The notes beneath the pieces are model-generated. The model ran no database searches and had not been told where the DNA came from. It was given only the letters and a program-made list of their open reading frames with translations. A program made the position numbers and the translations under genes. Below are positions 19,729 to 28,225 of a DNA stretch of 64,000 nt, one piece after another; positions within the stretch are counted from its first letter, which is position 1; each line of letters starts with the position of its first letter. Source of the DNA: Streptomyces lydicus (lineage in GTDB: Bacteria; Actinomycetota; Actinomycetes; Streptomycetales; Streptomycetaceae); NCBI RefSeq assembly GCF_000717345.1, contig NZ_JNZA01000013.1, forward strand, positions 139,013 to 203,012, written 5' to 3'.

Positions 19729-19827
19729 GCGCAATGAATCGCCGCAGAGGCGCTTGAACGCGCAATGAATCGTCCGTCGGCGCGCAACGGTGGCGGCTTG
19801 TCCGGAATCGTCACCGCCCCGTACCGT
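19729..19827 (+). promoter_or_regulatory. Promoter and three-site operator of davAB
   Basis: The identical 13-mers GCGCAATGAATCG at 19729-19741 and 19760-19772 (31 bp apart) are followed by GCGCAACGG at 19782 (22 bp further). Then come -35 TTGTCC (19798-19803) and -10 TACCGT (19822-19827) with an 18-bp spacer. The spacing pattern, and the 34-bp distance from the last site to GCCCCGTAC, are the same as in the permease promoter at 14269-14365. The rest of the 374-bp gap (19493-19728) shows no gene. Confidence 0.7.
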
Positions 19828-19866
19828 CAATGCGTCCCGCCCGCACCCGTTCCGCCGAGGGGTCCC

Positions 19867-20664
19867 ATGACGTCGCTGCACACCGCCCTGCTCCAGAGTT
19901 CGGGACGGCCCGGCGACGTCGCGCACAATCTGCGGGTGCTCGACGACGCGGCCCGCGCCGCCGCGGCGAACGGCGCCGGACTGCTGGCCGCGCCCGAGAT
20001 GTTCCTCACCGGCTACGCCATCGGCGACGACGTCCCCAGGCTCGCCGAGCCCGCCGACGGCGAGTCCGCCGACGCGATCGCCGAGATCGCCACCCGGCAC
20101 GGTCTGGCCGTCGCGTACGGCTACCCGGAGCGCGACGGCGAGACGGTCTACAACTCCGTCCAGCTGATCTCTGCCGACGGCACGAGGCTCGCGAACTACC
20201 GCAAGACCCACCTCTTCGGCTGCTTCGAGCGCGACCACTTCACGCCCGGCGACCAGCCCGTCGTCCAGGCCGAGCTGGCCGGCCTCCGCGTCGGCCTGAT
20301 GATCTGCTACGACGTGGAGTTCCCGGAGAACGTCCGGGCCCACGCCCTCGCCGGCACCGACCTTCTCCTGGTGCCCACCGCGCAGATGCACCCGTTCCAG
20401 TTCGTCGCGGAATCGCTGGTGCCGGTCCGCGCCTTCGAGAACCAGATGTACGTCGCGTACGTCAACCGCACCGGCCCGGAAGGGGAGTTCGAGTTCGTCG
20501 GGCTCTCCACGCTCGCCGGCCCCGACGGAGTCGCCCGGGCCCGCGCCGGCCGCGGCGAGGAACTGGTGTCCGCCGACGTCGACCCGGCGTTCCTCGCCGC
20601 CTCCCGGGAGAACAACCCCTACCTGCGCGACCGCCGCCCGGGACTGTACGCGTCCCTCGTCTGA
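19867..20664 (+). CDS. davA: Nitrilase-superfamily amidase, 5-aminopentanamidase (DavA) type
   Basis: Hydrolyses an omega-amino acid amide, most likely 5-aminopentanamide to 5-aminovalerate, the second step of the lysine monooxygenase route. The 265-residue protein has the carbon-nitrogen hydrolase triad Glu44 (APEMFLTGY), Lys113 (YRKTHLFG) and Cys147 (MICYDVEFPEN), and these blocks match my recollection of Pseudomonas DavA. The start is ATG 19867, with GAGGGG 4 bp upstream. davB follows 57 bp downstream. An alternative is a 4-guanidinobutyramide amidase acting after an arginine monooxygenase; sequence alone does not separate the two. Confidence 0.85.
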   Translation: MTSLHTALLQSSGRPGDVAHNLRVLDDAARAAAANGAGLLAAPEMFLTGYAIGDDVPRLAEPADGESADAIAEIATRHGLAVAYGYPERDGETVYNSVQLISADGTRLANYRKTHLFGCFERDHFTPGDQPVVQAELAGLRVGLMICYDVEFPENVRAHALAGTDLLLVPTAQMHPFQFVAESLVPVRAFENQMYVAYVNRTGPEGEFEFVGLSTLAGPDGVARARAGRGEELVSADVDPAFLAASRENNPYLRDRRPGLYASLV

Positions 20665-20721
20665 CCGCTTCCCGCCCCCACCGCCTCATCGTCAGCTTTC
20701 CGTGCAAGGAGTCCGTACCCC

Positions 20722-22428
20722 ATGACGTCCACGGTGCCCCCCGCCGTCCCGCACACCGACATGCAGCCGCCGATCACCATGTTCGGCCCGGACTTCCCGT
20801 ACGCCTACGACGACTTCCTGGCGCACCCGGCCGGCCTCGGCCAGATACCGGCGACCGAGCACGGCACCGAGGTCGCGATCATCGGCGGCGGCCTCTCCGG
20901 CATCGTCACCGCGTACGAGCTGATGAAGATGGGCCTCAAGCCCGTCGTCTACGAGGCCGACCAGATCGGCGGCCGGCTCCGCACCGTCGGCTTCGACGGC
21001 TGCTCCGCCGCAGCGGACGAGAGCGAGCTCAACTGCGAGCTGGGCGCGATGCGCTTCCCGCCGTCCTCCACGGCGCTGCAGCACTACATCGACCTGGTGG
21101 GCCTGCAGACCCGGCCGTTCCCCAACCCGCTCGCCGAGACCACGCCCTCGACGGTCGTCGACCTCAAGGGCGAGTCGCACTACGCGACCACCGTCGACGA
21201 CCTGCCGCAGGTCTACCGCGACGTGATGAACGCCTGGAACGCCTGCCTGGAGGAGGGAGCCGACTTCTCCGACATGAACCAGGCCATGCGCGAGCGCGAC
21301 GTGCCGCGCATCCGCGAGATCTGGGCGAAGCTCGTCGAGAAGCTCGACAACCAGACCTTCTACGGCTTCCTCTGCGACTCCACGGCCTTCAAGTCCTTCC
21401 GGCACCGCGAGATCTTCGGCCAGGTCGGCTTCGGCACCGGCGGCTGGGACACCGACTTCCCCAACTCCATCCTGGAGATCCTGCGGGTCGTCTACACCGA
21501 GGCCGACGACCACCACCGCGGCATCGTCGGCGGCTCTCAGCAGCTGCCGCTGCGCCTGTGGGAGCGCGCGCCCGAGAAGATCGTCCACTGGGCGCAGGGC
21601 ACCTCGCTGTCGACGCTGCACGACGGCGCCCCGCGCCCGGCGGTGACCCGGCTGCACCGCACCGCCGGCAACCGCGTCACGGTCACCGACGCCACCGGCG
21701 ACATCCGCTCCTACGGTGCGGTCGTCTTCACCGCCCAGTCGTGGATGCTGCTGTCCAAGATCGCCTGCGACGACGAGCTGTTCCCCATCGACCACTGGAC
21801 GGCGATGGAGCGCACCCACTACATGGAGTCGTCCAAGCTGTTCGTGCCCGTGGACCGGCCGTTCTGGCTGGACAAGGACGAGGACACCGGCCGGGACGTC
21901 ATGTCGATGACGCTCACGGACCGGATGACCCGCGGCACCTACCTCCTCGACAACGGCCCCGACCGGCCCGCCGTCATCTGCCTCTCGTACACGTGGTGCG
22001 ACGACAGCCTCAAGTGGCTGCCGCTGGACGCCAACGAGCGGATGGAGGTCATGCTCAAGTCGCTGTCGGAGATCTATCCGAAGGTCGACATCCGCAAGCA
22101 CATCATCGGCAACCCGGTCACCGTCTCCTGGGAGAACGAGCCCTACTTCATGGGCGCGTTCAAGGCCAACCTGCCCGGCCACTACCGCTACCAGCGGCGG
22201 CTGTTCACCCACTTCATGCAGGACCGCCTGCCCGAGGACAAGCGCGGCATCTTCCTCGCCGGCGACGACATCTCCTGGACGGCCGGCTGGGCCGAGGGCG
22301 CGGTGCAGACCGCGCTGAACGCGGTGTGGGGCGTGATGCACCACTTCGGCGGCGCCACCGACTCCACCAACCCCGGCCCGGGCGACGTGTACGACGAGAT
22401 CGCGCCCGTCGAACTGCCCGAGGACTGA
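20722..22428 (+). CDS. davB: FAD-dependent L-lysine 2-monooxygenase (DavB) type amine oxidase
   Basis: Flavoenzyme expected to convert L-lysine and O2 to 5-aminopentanamide and CO2, feeding DavA. The 568-residue protein begins with ITMFGPDFPYAYDDFLAHPA and the FAD dinucleotide fold VAIIGGGLSG (51-60) with Glu78 in VVYEAD. It continues through GQVGFGTGGWDTDFPNS and ends with GDDISWTAGWAEGAVQT and DNPGPGD-like residues. These blocks match recalled Pseudomonas DavB; tryptophan and phenylalanine 2-monooxygenases are more distant relatives. It forms an operon with davA and ends at a strong terminator. No glutarate genes (davT/davD) lie nearby. Confidence 0.87.
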   Translation: MTSTVPPAVPHTDMQPPITMFGPDFPYAYDDFLAHPAGLGQIPATEHGTEVAIIGGGLSGIVTAYELMKMGLKPVVYEADQIGGRLRTVGFDGCSAAADESELNCELGAMRFPPSSTALQHYIDLVGLQTRPFPNPLAETTPSTVVDLKGESHYATTVDDLPQVYRDVMNAWNACLEEGADFSDMNQAMRERDVPRIREIWAKLVEKLDNQTFYGFLCDSTAFKSFRHREIFGQVGFGTGGWDTDFPNSILEILRVVYTEADDHHRGIVGGSQQLPLRLWERAPEKIVHWAQGTSLSTLHDGAPRPAVTRLHRTAGNRVTVTDATGDIRSYGAVVFTAQSWMLLSKIACDDELFPIDHWTAMERTHYMESSKLFVPVDRPFWLDKDEDTGRDVMSMTLTDRMTRGTYLLDNGPDRPAVICLSYTWCDDSLKWLPLDANERMEVMLKSLSEIYPKVDIRKHIIGNPVTVSWENEPYFMGAFKANLPGHYRYQRRLFTHFMQDRLPEDKRGIFLAGDDISWTAGWAEGAVQTALNAVWGVMHHFGGATDSTNPGPGDVYDEIAPVELPED

Positions 22429-22437
22429 CCCGAGGAC

Positions 22438-22468
22438 AGCAGGGGCCCGGCACCGCCGGGCCCCTGCT
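22438..22468. terminator. davAB terminator
   Basis: AGCAGGGGCCCGGC (22438-22451) and GCCGGGCCCCTGCT (22455-22468) are perfect 14-bp arms around ACC, between the davB stop and a convergent gene, so it can serve both strands. Confidence 0.88.
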
Positions 22469-22505
22469 GCCGTACCGGCCTCCCCTGGGCGAGGGGAGAC
22501 GCCTC

Positions 22506-23435
22506 CTACACCCCGGCCGCCCGCGCCGCCGCGTACACCTCCGCCGCGAGGTCCTTCAGCTCCGCGGCGTCCCGTGCCCGGCCCTGCAGGTCGATCAGGA
22601 TCTCCTCCACGCCCACCGCGGCATGCGCGTGCAGGTCCTCGACGATCTGCGCCACGCTGCCCTGGAACGGCCGGCGGTCCGCGCCCTCGTAATCCTTGCC
22701 GGTGTGCTGGGTGTTGACCCGCAGTACGCTCTGCACCGGTTCCTTGCGGCCCCGTTCGGCGGCCAGCTCCTGCAGCTGCCGCCACTGCCCGGCGAGCGCC
22801 TCGGCACCCATACCGACCGGCATCCAGCCGTCCGCCCGGTCGACCAGCCGGCGCAGCGCCCGCGGGCTGCCGGCCGGCAGCAGGATCGGCAGCGGCCCCT
22901 TGGGCTTGGGGCCGACGACGGACGGCGCGACGGTGGTCAGCGCTCCCTCGTACTCCACCGGGTCGGGGCCCCACACCGCGCGGCAGACGTCGATCACCTC
23001 GTCGAGGACCTTGCCGCGCTGCTCGAAGGGCGCCACGGCGGCGGCCGCGTACTCGTCCAGCGACCAGCCGGAGCCCAGGCCGGCGACCACCCGGCCGCCG
23101 CTCGCCGCGTCCAGCGAGGCGAGGGTGCGGGCCAGCTGGAAGGGGACGTGCAGCGGGGCGACCAGGACGCTGGTGCCCAGCCGCGCCCGCCGGGTGGCGG
23201 CCACCGCCAGCGCCAGCGTCACCAGCGGGTCGGCCACCGAGCGGTAGTCGTCGGGCCAGGGCAGGCCCGGGATGTTGTACAGCCCCTGGGTGGCGGGCTC
23301 CGGGAAGAGGACCCGCTCGAAGACCCACAGGCTCTCGTAGCCGGTTTCCTCCGCCGCCCGCGCCACGTCGGGCACGTCACGTCCGATGTCGTACTGCCGC
23401 ATCTGCGGAAGACCCAGGCCGAGTCGGATGGCCAT
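22506..23435 (-). CDS. LLM-class F420-dependent oxidoreductase
   Basis: Luciferase-like monooxygenase fold, 309 residues, probably using coenzyme F420, which Streptomyces makes. Visible are LGLGLPQMRQYDIGRDV at the start, GYESLWVFERVLFPEPA near 30-46, LGTSVLVAPLHVPFQLARTL near 93-112 and ASGGRVVAGLGSGWS near 118-132, the usual TIGR03619-like pattern. The start is ATG 23435, with GAGGAG about 9 bp upstream; the frame extends further without similarity. It is convergent with davB, and no functional link to that operon is evident. Substrate unknown. Confidence 0.88.
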   Translation of the reverse strand: MAIRLGLGLPQMRQYDIGRDVPDVARAAEETGYESLWVFERVLFPEPATQGLYNIPGLPWPDDYRSVADPLVTLALAVAATRRARLGTSVLVAPLHVPFQLARTLASLDAASGGRVVAGLGSGWSLDEYAAAAVAPFEQRGKVLDEVIDVCRAVWGPDPVEYEGALTTVAPSVVGPKPKGPLPILLPAGSPRALRRLVDRADGWMPVGMGAEALAGQWRQLQELAAERGRKEPVQSVLRVNTQHTGKDYEGADRRPFQGSVAQIVEDLHAHAAVGVEEILIDLQGRARDAAELKDLAAEVYAAARAAGV

Positions 23436-23546
23436 ACACCGCACTCCTCTGTCTCGGGTGTCGCACCTCGTCCCCTCGGTCAACCTACCGGCGGGGAAGG
23501 GAAGTTCAAGGAGACGTCGCCGTGCCGGGCCGGTACGGTGACCGGT

Positions 23547-24266
23547 TCAGCCCGGCAGCGGCGTCAGCAGCATCCGCCCCACCAGGCCCACCCCGGCGTC
23601 CAGCCGCTCGGTGAACTCCTCGGTCACCTCGGTCAGCCGGCGCACGCTCCACAGTGCCCGGGCCGCCACCCAGGCGCCGTCCCTGGCCTTGTCCAGGCTC
23701 CACGAGCCGATCAGATGCGTCAGCGGATCGGCCACGTCCAGCAGGTCGGGGCCCGGCATCAGCCGCTCCCGGATCCGCTCCTCCAGGCTCGTCAGCACCC
23801 CGCCCACCCGGTCGAAGTCGGCCGCCAGCGCGTCCGGTTCGCACTCCAGCGCCCGGCAGGTGTCCAGCACCGCGAGCGCCAGGTCGTGGCCGATGTGGGC
23901 GTTGATCCCGGCCAGCGCGAACTGCAGCGGCCGTACGCCGGGGTGCCGGCGCAGCTGGAACAGCGGCCGCCAGCAGGCCGGCGCGGGTCGCCCGGCGGCC
24001 ACGGCGTCCACCGCGTCGAAGTAGCGCCGTGCGAAGCGGACGTCGAGCTCGCCGGCGGCCCGCGGATCGGTGAAGGAGCCGCCCCCGAGGCGTCCGGCCA
24101 CCGCCTCGGTGACCGTCAGGTAGATCCCGTTGAAGACGGCCACCCCGTCCTCGGGGGGCAGCGCCGCGGCCAGCGCCCGCATCCGTGCGAGCACCTCGGC
24201 CACACCGGCGCCGGCCGCGGTCGCCGGCCGGCCGTGGCCCTCGCCGCATTCCTGAAATGTCGTCAT
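23547..24266 (-). CDS. DUF5995 family protein
   Basis: A 239-residue cytosolic protein resembling the DUF5995 family, mainly helical and without a catalytic assignment. Recognisable blocks are FNGIYLTVTEAV (about 45-56), RRYFDAVDAVAAG (80-92), the conserved LAGINAHIGHDLALAVL (118-134) with paired His/Asn residues that may bind metal, and SWSLDKARDGAWVAARALW (188-206). It starts at ATG 24266. Its neighbours do not suggest a role. Family recognition is from memory of the NAHIGHDL motif; function unknown. Confidence 0.75.
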   Translation of the reverse strand: MTTFQECGEGHGRPATAAGAGVAEVLARMRALAAALPPEDGVAVFNGIYLTVTEAVAGRLGGGSFTDPRAAGELDVRFARRYFDAVDAVAAGRPAPACWRPLFQLRRHPGVRPLQFALAGINAHIGHDLALAVLDTCRALECEPDALAADFDRVGGVLTSLEERIRERLMPGPDLLDVADPLTHLIGSWSLDKARDGAWVAARALWSVRRLTEVTEEFTERLDAGVGLVGRMLLTPLPG

Positions 24267-24771
24267 CTGCCCAGCGTGACAGCCGGATCGGTAATTTCCG
24301 TATCCGCCGGTGGCCGTTGACCGGAACGAGGTAATGTCCGGCGCGCCCTCTTGTGGCGCTTACGGCGAGCCGCGAACAGGGCTACAGCGGACCGTGAAAA
24401 CGCCTCTCGGCGTTCCCGGAACCGGCGCGGGAACGCGGCGCGGAATTCCGGAGGCCGGGCCTGTCCCGAGAGGCCCGGCCGCACGCGATGCCCCGCTCGT
24501 GGGCATCGTGCGCTGTTGCCGGGTGGCGGCCCGCGGCGCTCGGCCGAAAGGCCCGGGTGCCCCTTCGACCGGTCCACGGATTACTTCTCCGGGACGCCGG
24601 AAACTCTTCGGCTTTCCTTGACGGATCTCCTGCGCGTCATGATTTCTGCTGCCGCACCCACCGGAAATCCGGCGCCTTCCCCGCGGGCAAAACCCGTGCG
24701 GGAAGACGGCCACGGAAGCTCCCGGTGCGCGGGGCCGCGTCGTCCGACCGGGGCGAAGCCCGTGCCCTCGC
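24267..24771. other. 505-bp intergenic region with a hairpin
   Basis: No open frame here has both a ribosome site and convincing codon bias. GGCCGGGCCT (24453-24462) and AGGCCCGGCC (24471-24480) form a perfect 10-bp hairpin with an 8-nt loop, a possible terminator for the NCS2 permease transcript or a leader structure of the DUF5995 gene. The rest shows nothing I can assign. Confidence 0.5.
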
Positions 24772-26145
24772 TCAGTCCTCGTCGTACGAGGAGGTGCCCT
24801 CGTCCAGCAGCGGCGGCTGGGGCTTGAGGTGGGCGGGGGCCATGGCGCGCAGCGCGTGGTAGCCGGTGAGGACCACGATCGTGCCCAGCGCGATCCCGCT
24901 CAGTTCGAAGTTGTCGCTGATGTGCAGGCTGACACCGCCGACGCCGATGATGATGCCGGCGGCGACCGGCACGAGGTTGAGCGGATTGCGCAGATCCACC
25001 TTGTTGTGCACCCAGATCTGGGCGCCCAGCAGGCCGATCATGCCGTAGAGGATGACGGTGATACCGCCCAGCACGCCGCCGGGGATCGCCGCCACCACCG
25101 CGCCGAACTTCGGGCACAGGCCGAACAGCAGGGCGAAGCCGGCCGCCGCCCAGTAGGCCGCGGTGGAGTAGACCCGGGTCGCCGCCATCACGCCGATGTT
25201 CTCGGAGTAGGTGGTGTTGGGCGGGCCGCCGAGCGCGGTGGAGAGCACCGAGGCGGCGCCGTCCGCGGAGATCGCGGTGCCGAGCTGGTCGTCCAGCGGG
25301 TCCCCGGTCATCTCGCCGACCGCCTTGACGTGTCCGGCGTTCTCCGCGACCAGCGCGATCACCACCGGCAGCGCGACCAGGATCGCCGACCACTGGAAGC
25401 TCGGGCCGTGGAAGTGCGGCAGGCCGATCCAGTCCGCCTTGCCGACCGCGGAGAAGTCCAGCCGCCAGTGATCGGTGACCTTCCCCGCGCCGTTCACGGA
25501 GTGGATCATCCCGAAGAGCCGGTCGAAGACGAAGGAGACGAGGTACCCGAAGACCAGTCCCAGGAAGATCGCGATACGGGACCAGAAGCCGCGCAGGCAG
25601 ACCACCGCGAATCCGGTGCACAGCATGGTCAGCAACGCCACCCACTGGTCCTGCGGCCAGTACGTGCTCGCCGTCACGGGCGCCAGGTTGAAGCCGATCA
25701 GCATCACCACCGCGCCGGTGACCACCGGCGGCATGGCGGCATGGATGATCCGCGCCCCGAACCGCTGGACCGCCAGGCCGACGAGGAACAGCGCGATCCC
25801 GACCACCAGCACCGCGCCGGTCACCGTCGCGCTGGTCCCGCCCTGCGCCCGGATGACCGCGGCCACCCCGACGAACGACAGCGAACAGCCGAGGTACGAC
25901 GGCACCCGGCCGCGGGTGGCCAGCAGGAAGATGACGGTGGCGACACCGGACATCATGATCGCGAGGTTGGGGTCGAGCCCCATCAGCACCGGAGCGACGA
26001 AGCTCGCGCCGAACATGGCGACGACGTGCTGCGCGCCCAGTCCCACCGTGCGCGGCCACGAGAGCCGCTCATCCGGTCTGACCACGGCTCCGGGGGCCGG
26101 ATTGCGCCCGTCTCCATGAACGGTCCAGCGGACGCCCAGGCCCAT
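24772..26145 (-). CDS. NCS2-family nucleobase permease (uracil/xanthine type)
   Basis: Membrane proton symporter of the nucleobase-cation symporter-2 family, 457 residues, about 14 membrane segments. The conserved blocks are GLGAQHVVAMFGASFVAPVL (near 36), the substrate-site motif VALVAENAGHVKAVG (near 265), GGPPNTTYSENIGVMAATRV (near 305-324) and a C-terminal Pro-rich tail. The NTTYSEN motif favours the UraA/RutG (uracil) branch over purine carriers. It starts at ATG 26145, with GGAG about 7 bp upstream. It stands alone and diverges from a thioesterase gene. Substrate call is moderate. Confidence 0.92.
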   Translation of the reverse strand: MGLGVRWTVHGDGRNPAPGAVVRPDERLSWPRTVGLGAQHVVAMFGASFVAPVLMGLDPNLAIMMSGVATVIFLLATRGRVPSYLGCSLSFVGVAAVIRAQGGTSATVTGAVLVVGIALFLVGLAVQRFGARIIHAAMPPVVTGAVVMLIGFNLAPVTASTYWPQDQWVALLTMLCTGFAVVCLRGFWSRIAIFLGLVFGYLVSFVFDRLFGMIHSVNGAGKVTDHWRLDFSAVGKADWIGLPHFHGPSFQWSAILVALPVVIALVAENAGHVKAVGEMTGDPLDDQLGTAISADGAASVLSTALGGPPNTTYSENIGVMAATRVYSTAAYWAAAGFALLFGLCPKFGAVVAAIPGGVLGGITVILYGMIGLLGAQIWVHNKVDLRNPLNLVPVAAGIIIGVGGVSLHISDNFELSGIALGTIVVLTGYHALRAMAPAHLKPQPPLLDEGTSSYDED

Positions 26146-26300
26146 GACTGCTCCACTTCTCCACGCGGTGATGACCGGGCAATGTTAGAGCGGCGTAAGT
26201 CCACTTCATCCCGGTATTGCACGGTCTGAGGTTGCTATGGCCTCGGTCACTGCCGCCCGTCGCGGGCGGTGGCCGCACCGGCCCGCCGGGCAAAGCATTC

Positions 26301-26314
26301 TAAGCAGCCGCTTA
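26301..26314. promoter_or_regulatory. Palindromic site upstream of the thioesterase gene
   Basis: TAAGC (26301-26305) and GCTTA (26310-26314) are perfect 5-bp arms spaced by 4 nt, inside a locally AT-richer stretch, and a TACTAT hexamer overlaps its right edge (26313-26318). The form resembles TetR-type operators for fatty-acid genes. The regulator is not encoded next to it. Confidence 0.45.
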
Positions 26315-26359
26315 CTATTGCTCCGGCAAGCGCACCGAGAACCCCAGGAGCAACACCCC

Positions 26360-26863
26360 GTGAGCGTCGAACCCCTCCAGACCACCGGCCCCGTCCCCTA
26401 CGGCCAACTGGTCCCCGTCACCGTCCACTTCGACGACCTCGACGCACTCGGCATGCTCCACAACTCCCGCTACCCGCTGCTCGTCGAGCGCGCCTGGGCC
26501 GAGTACTGGCACGGCCGGGGCTTCGGCTTCGACGGCGACTGGGCCGCCGCGGGCGACATGTGCAACGTCATCAAGGAGATGCGGGTCTCCTACGAGCGCT
26601 CCGTCACCAGCCCCGGCCGCTACGCCGCCCACCTGTGGGTGGAGCGCCTCGGCCGCACCGGCCTGACCTACGGCTTCCGGCTCTGCTCGGCCGACGGCAC
26701 CGAGACCTACGCGCACGGCCACCGGGTCCTGGTCCGCGTCGACGCGGGAACGCTGCGCCCCACCCCGTGGTCGGACCGGGCCCGCGCGATCGCGACGGAG
26801 CTGCTCCGCCCCGCGGCCGATGGGACGGACGCGGCTGACACGACGGGCGCGGAGGCCGCCTGA
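26360..26863 (+). CDS. Hot-dog fold acyl-CoA thioesterase (4HBT/YbgC-FadM type)
   Basis: A 167-residue single hot-dog domain protein that probably hydrolyses acyl-CoA thioesters. The active-site segment VTVHFDDLDALGMLHNSRYP (about 19-38) has the Asp typical of 4-hydroxybenzoyl-CoA thioesterase relatives, and the helix RAWAEYWHGRGFGF follows. GTG 26360 is the start, with AGGAG 9 bp upstream. The C-terminus is Ala/Asp-rich and probably disordered. A palindrome and a -10-like box lie about 45 bp upstream, suggesting regulated expression. Substrate unknown. Confidence 0.88.
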   Translation: MSVEPLQTTGPVPYGQLVPVTVHFDDLDALGMLHNSRYPLLVERAWAEYWHGRGFGFDGDWAAAGDMCNVIKEMRVSYERSVTSPGRYAAHLWVERLGRTGLTYGFRLCSADGTETYAHGHRVLVRVDAGTLRPTPWSDRARAIATELLRPAADGTDAADTTGAEAA

Positions 26864-26923
26864 GGCACGGCCCGGCGGGCGGCAGCCGAGGCGAGCCCCG
26901 CGCCGCCGTTGGTGCCGTCCGGC

Positions 26924-28156
26924 TCAGGACCGCTCCAGGTCGCCGGCCGCCGCCGGCGCGCCGGACGCGGTCCGGGCCGGGACGCGCAGCACCCCGGCGC
27001 CCCCGACCAGCCCGCACGCCAGCGCGGTGACCAGCGCGAACGACACCGTCAGCGACGTCGCCTGGGCGATGCCGCCGATCGCGGACGGGGCGATCAGCCC
27101 GGAGGTGTAGGTGATCGTGGCGACGCCCGCGATCGCCTGGCTGGGGGCCGGGCCGCTGCGCCCGGCCGCCGCGAACGCCAGCGGGACCACCACCGCGATC
27201 CCGAGACCCATCAGGCCGAACCCGGCCATCGCGGCCGCGGGGTGCCGCGCGAGGACGACCAGCAGCCCGCCGGCTGCTGCCAGCGCCCCGCCGGCCCGTA
27301 CGGTGCGCATCGCGCCGAAGCGTGCCACCACCTTGTCGCCGGCCAGCCGCGCGGCGGCCATCGTGCAGGCGAAGGCGGTGGTCGACGCGGCCGCCAGGCC
27401 CGGGTCGGTGCCCAGCCGGTCACGGAGGTAGACCGCGGACCAGTCCAGACCGGCGCCCTCGGCGAACACCGCGCAGAACCCGACGGCCCCGATGACCAGC
27501 GCCGACCTGGGCGGCAACGCGAAGCGCGGGGGCGGGTGCTCCTCGGGCGCGCTGCGCAGGTCCAGCACGCCCCGGCAGGCGAGCGCGCCGAGCAGGGTCA
27601 GGACGAGGGCCGCTCCCGCCAGATGGAGCCGGGCGTCCCAGTCGGCGTGTGCGGCGACGGTGCCGGCCGCCGAGCCCAGCAGCGCGCCCACGCTCCACAT
27701 GCCGTGCAGCCCCGACATGATCGGCCGGCCCAGCCGGTCCTCGGTCTCCACCCCCAGCGCGTTCATCGCGACGTCCGCCGTGCCGGAGGCCGCGCCGTAC
27801 ACCAGCAGCGCCGGGCACAGCGTGTACAGGCCGGGGGAGAGGGCGGGCAGGACCAGCGACAGGGTCCACAGGGCGAGCAGTCCGCGCAGCGCGGCGCGGG
27901 CGCCGAAGCGGTGGCTGATCCGGCCGGCGAGCGGCATCGCCAGGGAGGCGCCGATCGCCGGGAAGGCCAGGGCCAGTCCGAGCTGACCGGGGGAGAGGGC
28001 GGTGTGGTCCTGGATCCAGGGGATGCGGGTGGCGAAGTTGCCGGTGACCGAGCCGTGGATCAGGAAGACCGCGGCCACGGCCCAACGGGCGCGGCGCAGG
28101 TCGCTGCGGGGGAGGGAGGTGGGGGTGACGTCACGGGGGACGCCGTTGCCGGCCAT
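26924..28156 (-). CDS. MFS transporter, probably ROK-controlled
   Basis: Major facilitator with about 12 hydrophobic segments, 410 residues. Visible are FLIHGSVTGNFATRIPWIQ near 33-51, SPGQLGLALAFPAIGASLAM, then LAGRISHRFGARAALRG (motif A equivalent) near 75, and the second-half AARLAGDKVVARFGAMRT. The pattern matches bacterial FucP/YbjJ-like carriers rather than drug exporters, so a sugar or sugar-derived substrate is plausible. It starts at ATG 28156 and diverges from a ROK regulator over 69 bp holding a perfect palindrome. Confidence 0.87.
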   Translation of the reverse strand: MAGNGVPRDVTPTSLPRSDLRRARWAVAAVFLIHGSVTGNFATRIPWIQDHTALSPGQLGLALAFPAIGASLAMPLAGRISHRFGARAALRGLLALWTLSLVLPALSPGLYTLCPALLVYGAASGTADVAMNALGVETEDRLGRPIMSGLHGMWSVGALLGSAAGTVAAHADWDARLHLAGAALVLTLLGALACRGVLDLRSAPEEHPPPRFALPPRSALVIGAVGFCAVFAEGAGLDWSAVYLRDRLGTDPGLAAASTTAFACTMAAARLAGDKVVARFGAMRTVRAGGALAAAGGLLVVLARHPAAAMAGFGLMGLGIAVVVPLAFAAAGRSGPAPSQAIAGVATITYTSGLIAPSAIGGIAQATSLTVSFALVTALACGLVGGAGVLRVPARTASGAPAAAGDLERS

Positions 28157-28167
28157 GGGTGAAAAAC

Positions 28168-28188
28168 TATCAGGAACCCTGCCTGATA
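28168..28188. promoter_or_regulatory. Operator palindrome between the MFS and ROK genes
   Basis: TATCAGG (28168-28174) and CCTGATA (28182-28188) are perfect 7-bp arms spaced by 7 nt. The centre is 22 bp from the MFS start and 48 bp from the ROK start, placed to block both promoters. The ROK protein encoded at 28226 is the likely binder. Confidence 0.72.
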
Positions 28189-28225
28189 ATAAGAGTTCGG
28201 GCCTGCGGGGTGACAGAATCCCGCC

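Noticed and set aside
19830..24320. A plus-strand open frame of almost 1,500 codons
   Set aside because: It runs through davA, davB and antisense to the LLM and DUF5995 genes. Its product is Arg/Pro/Ala-rich with no family motif; it is a shadow frame caused by very high GC.
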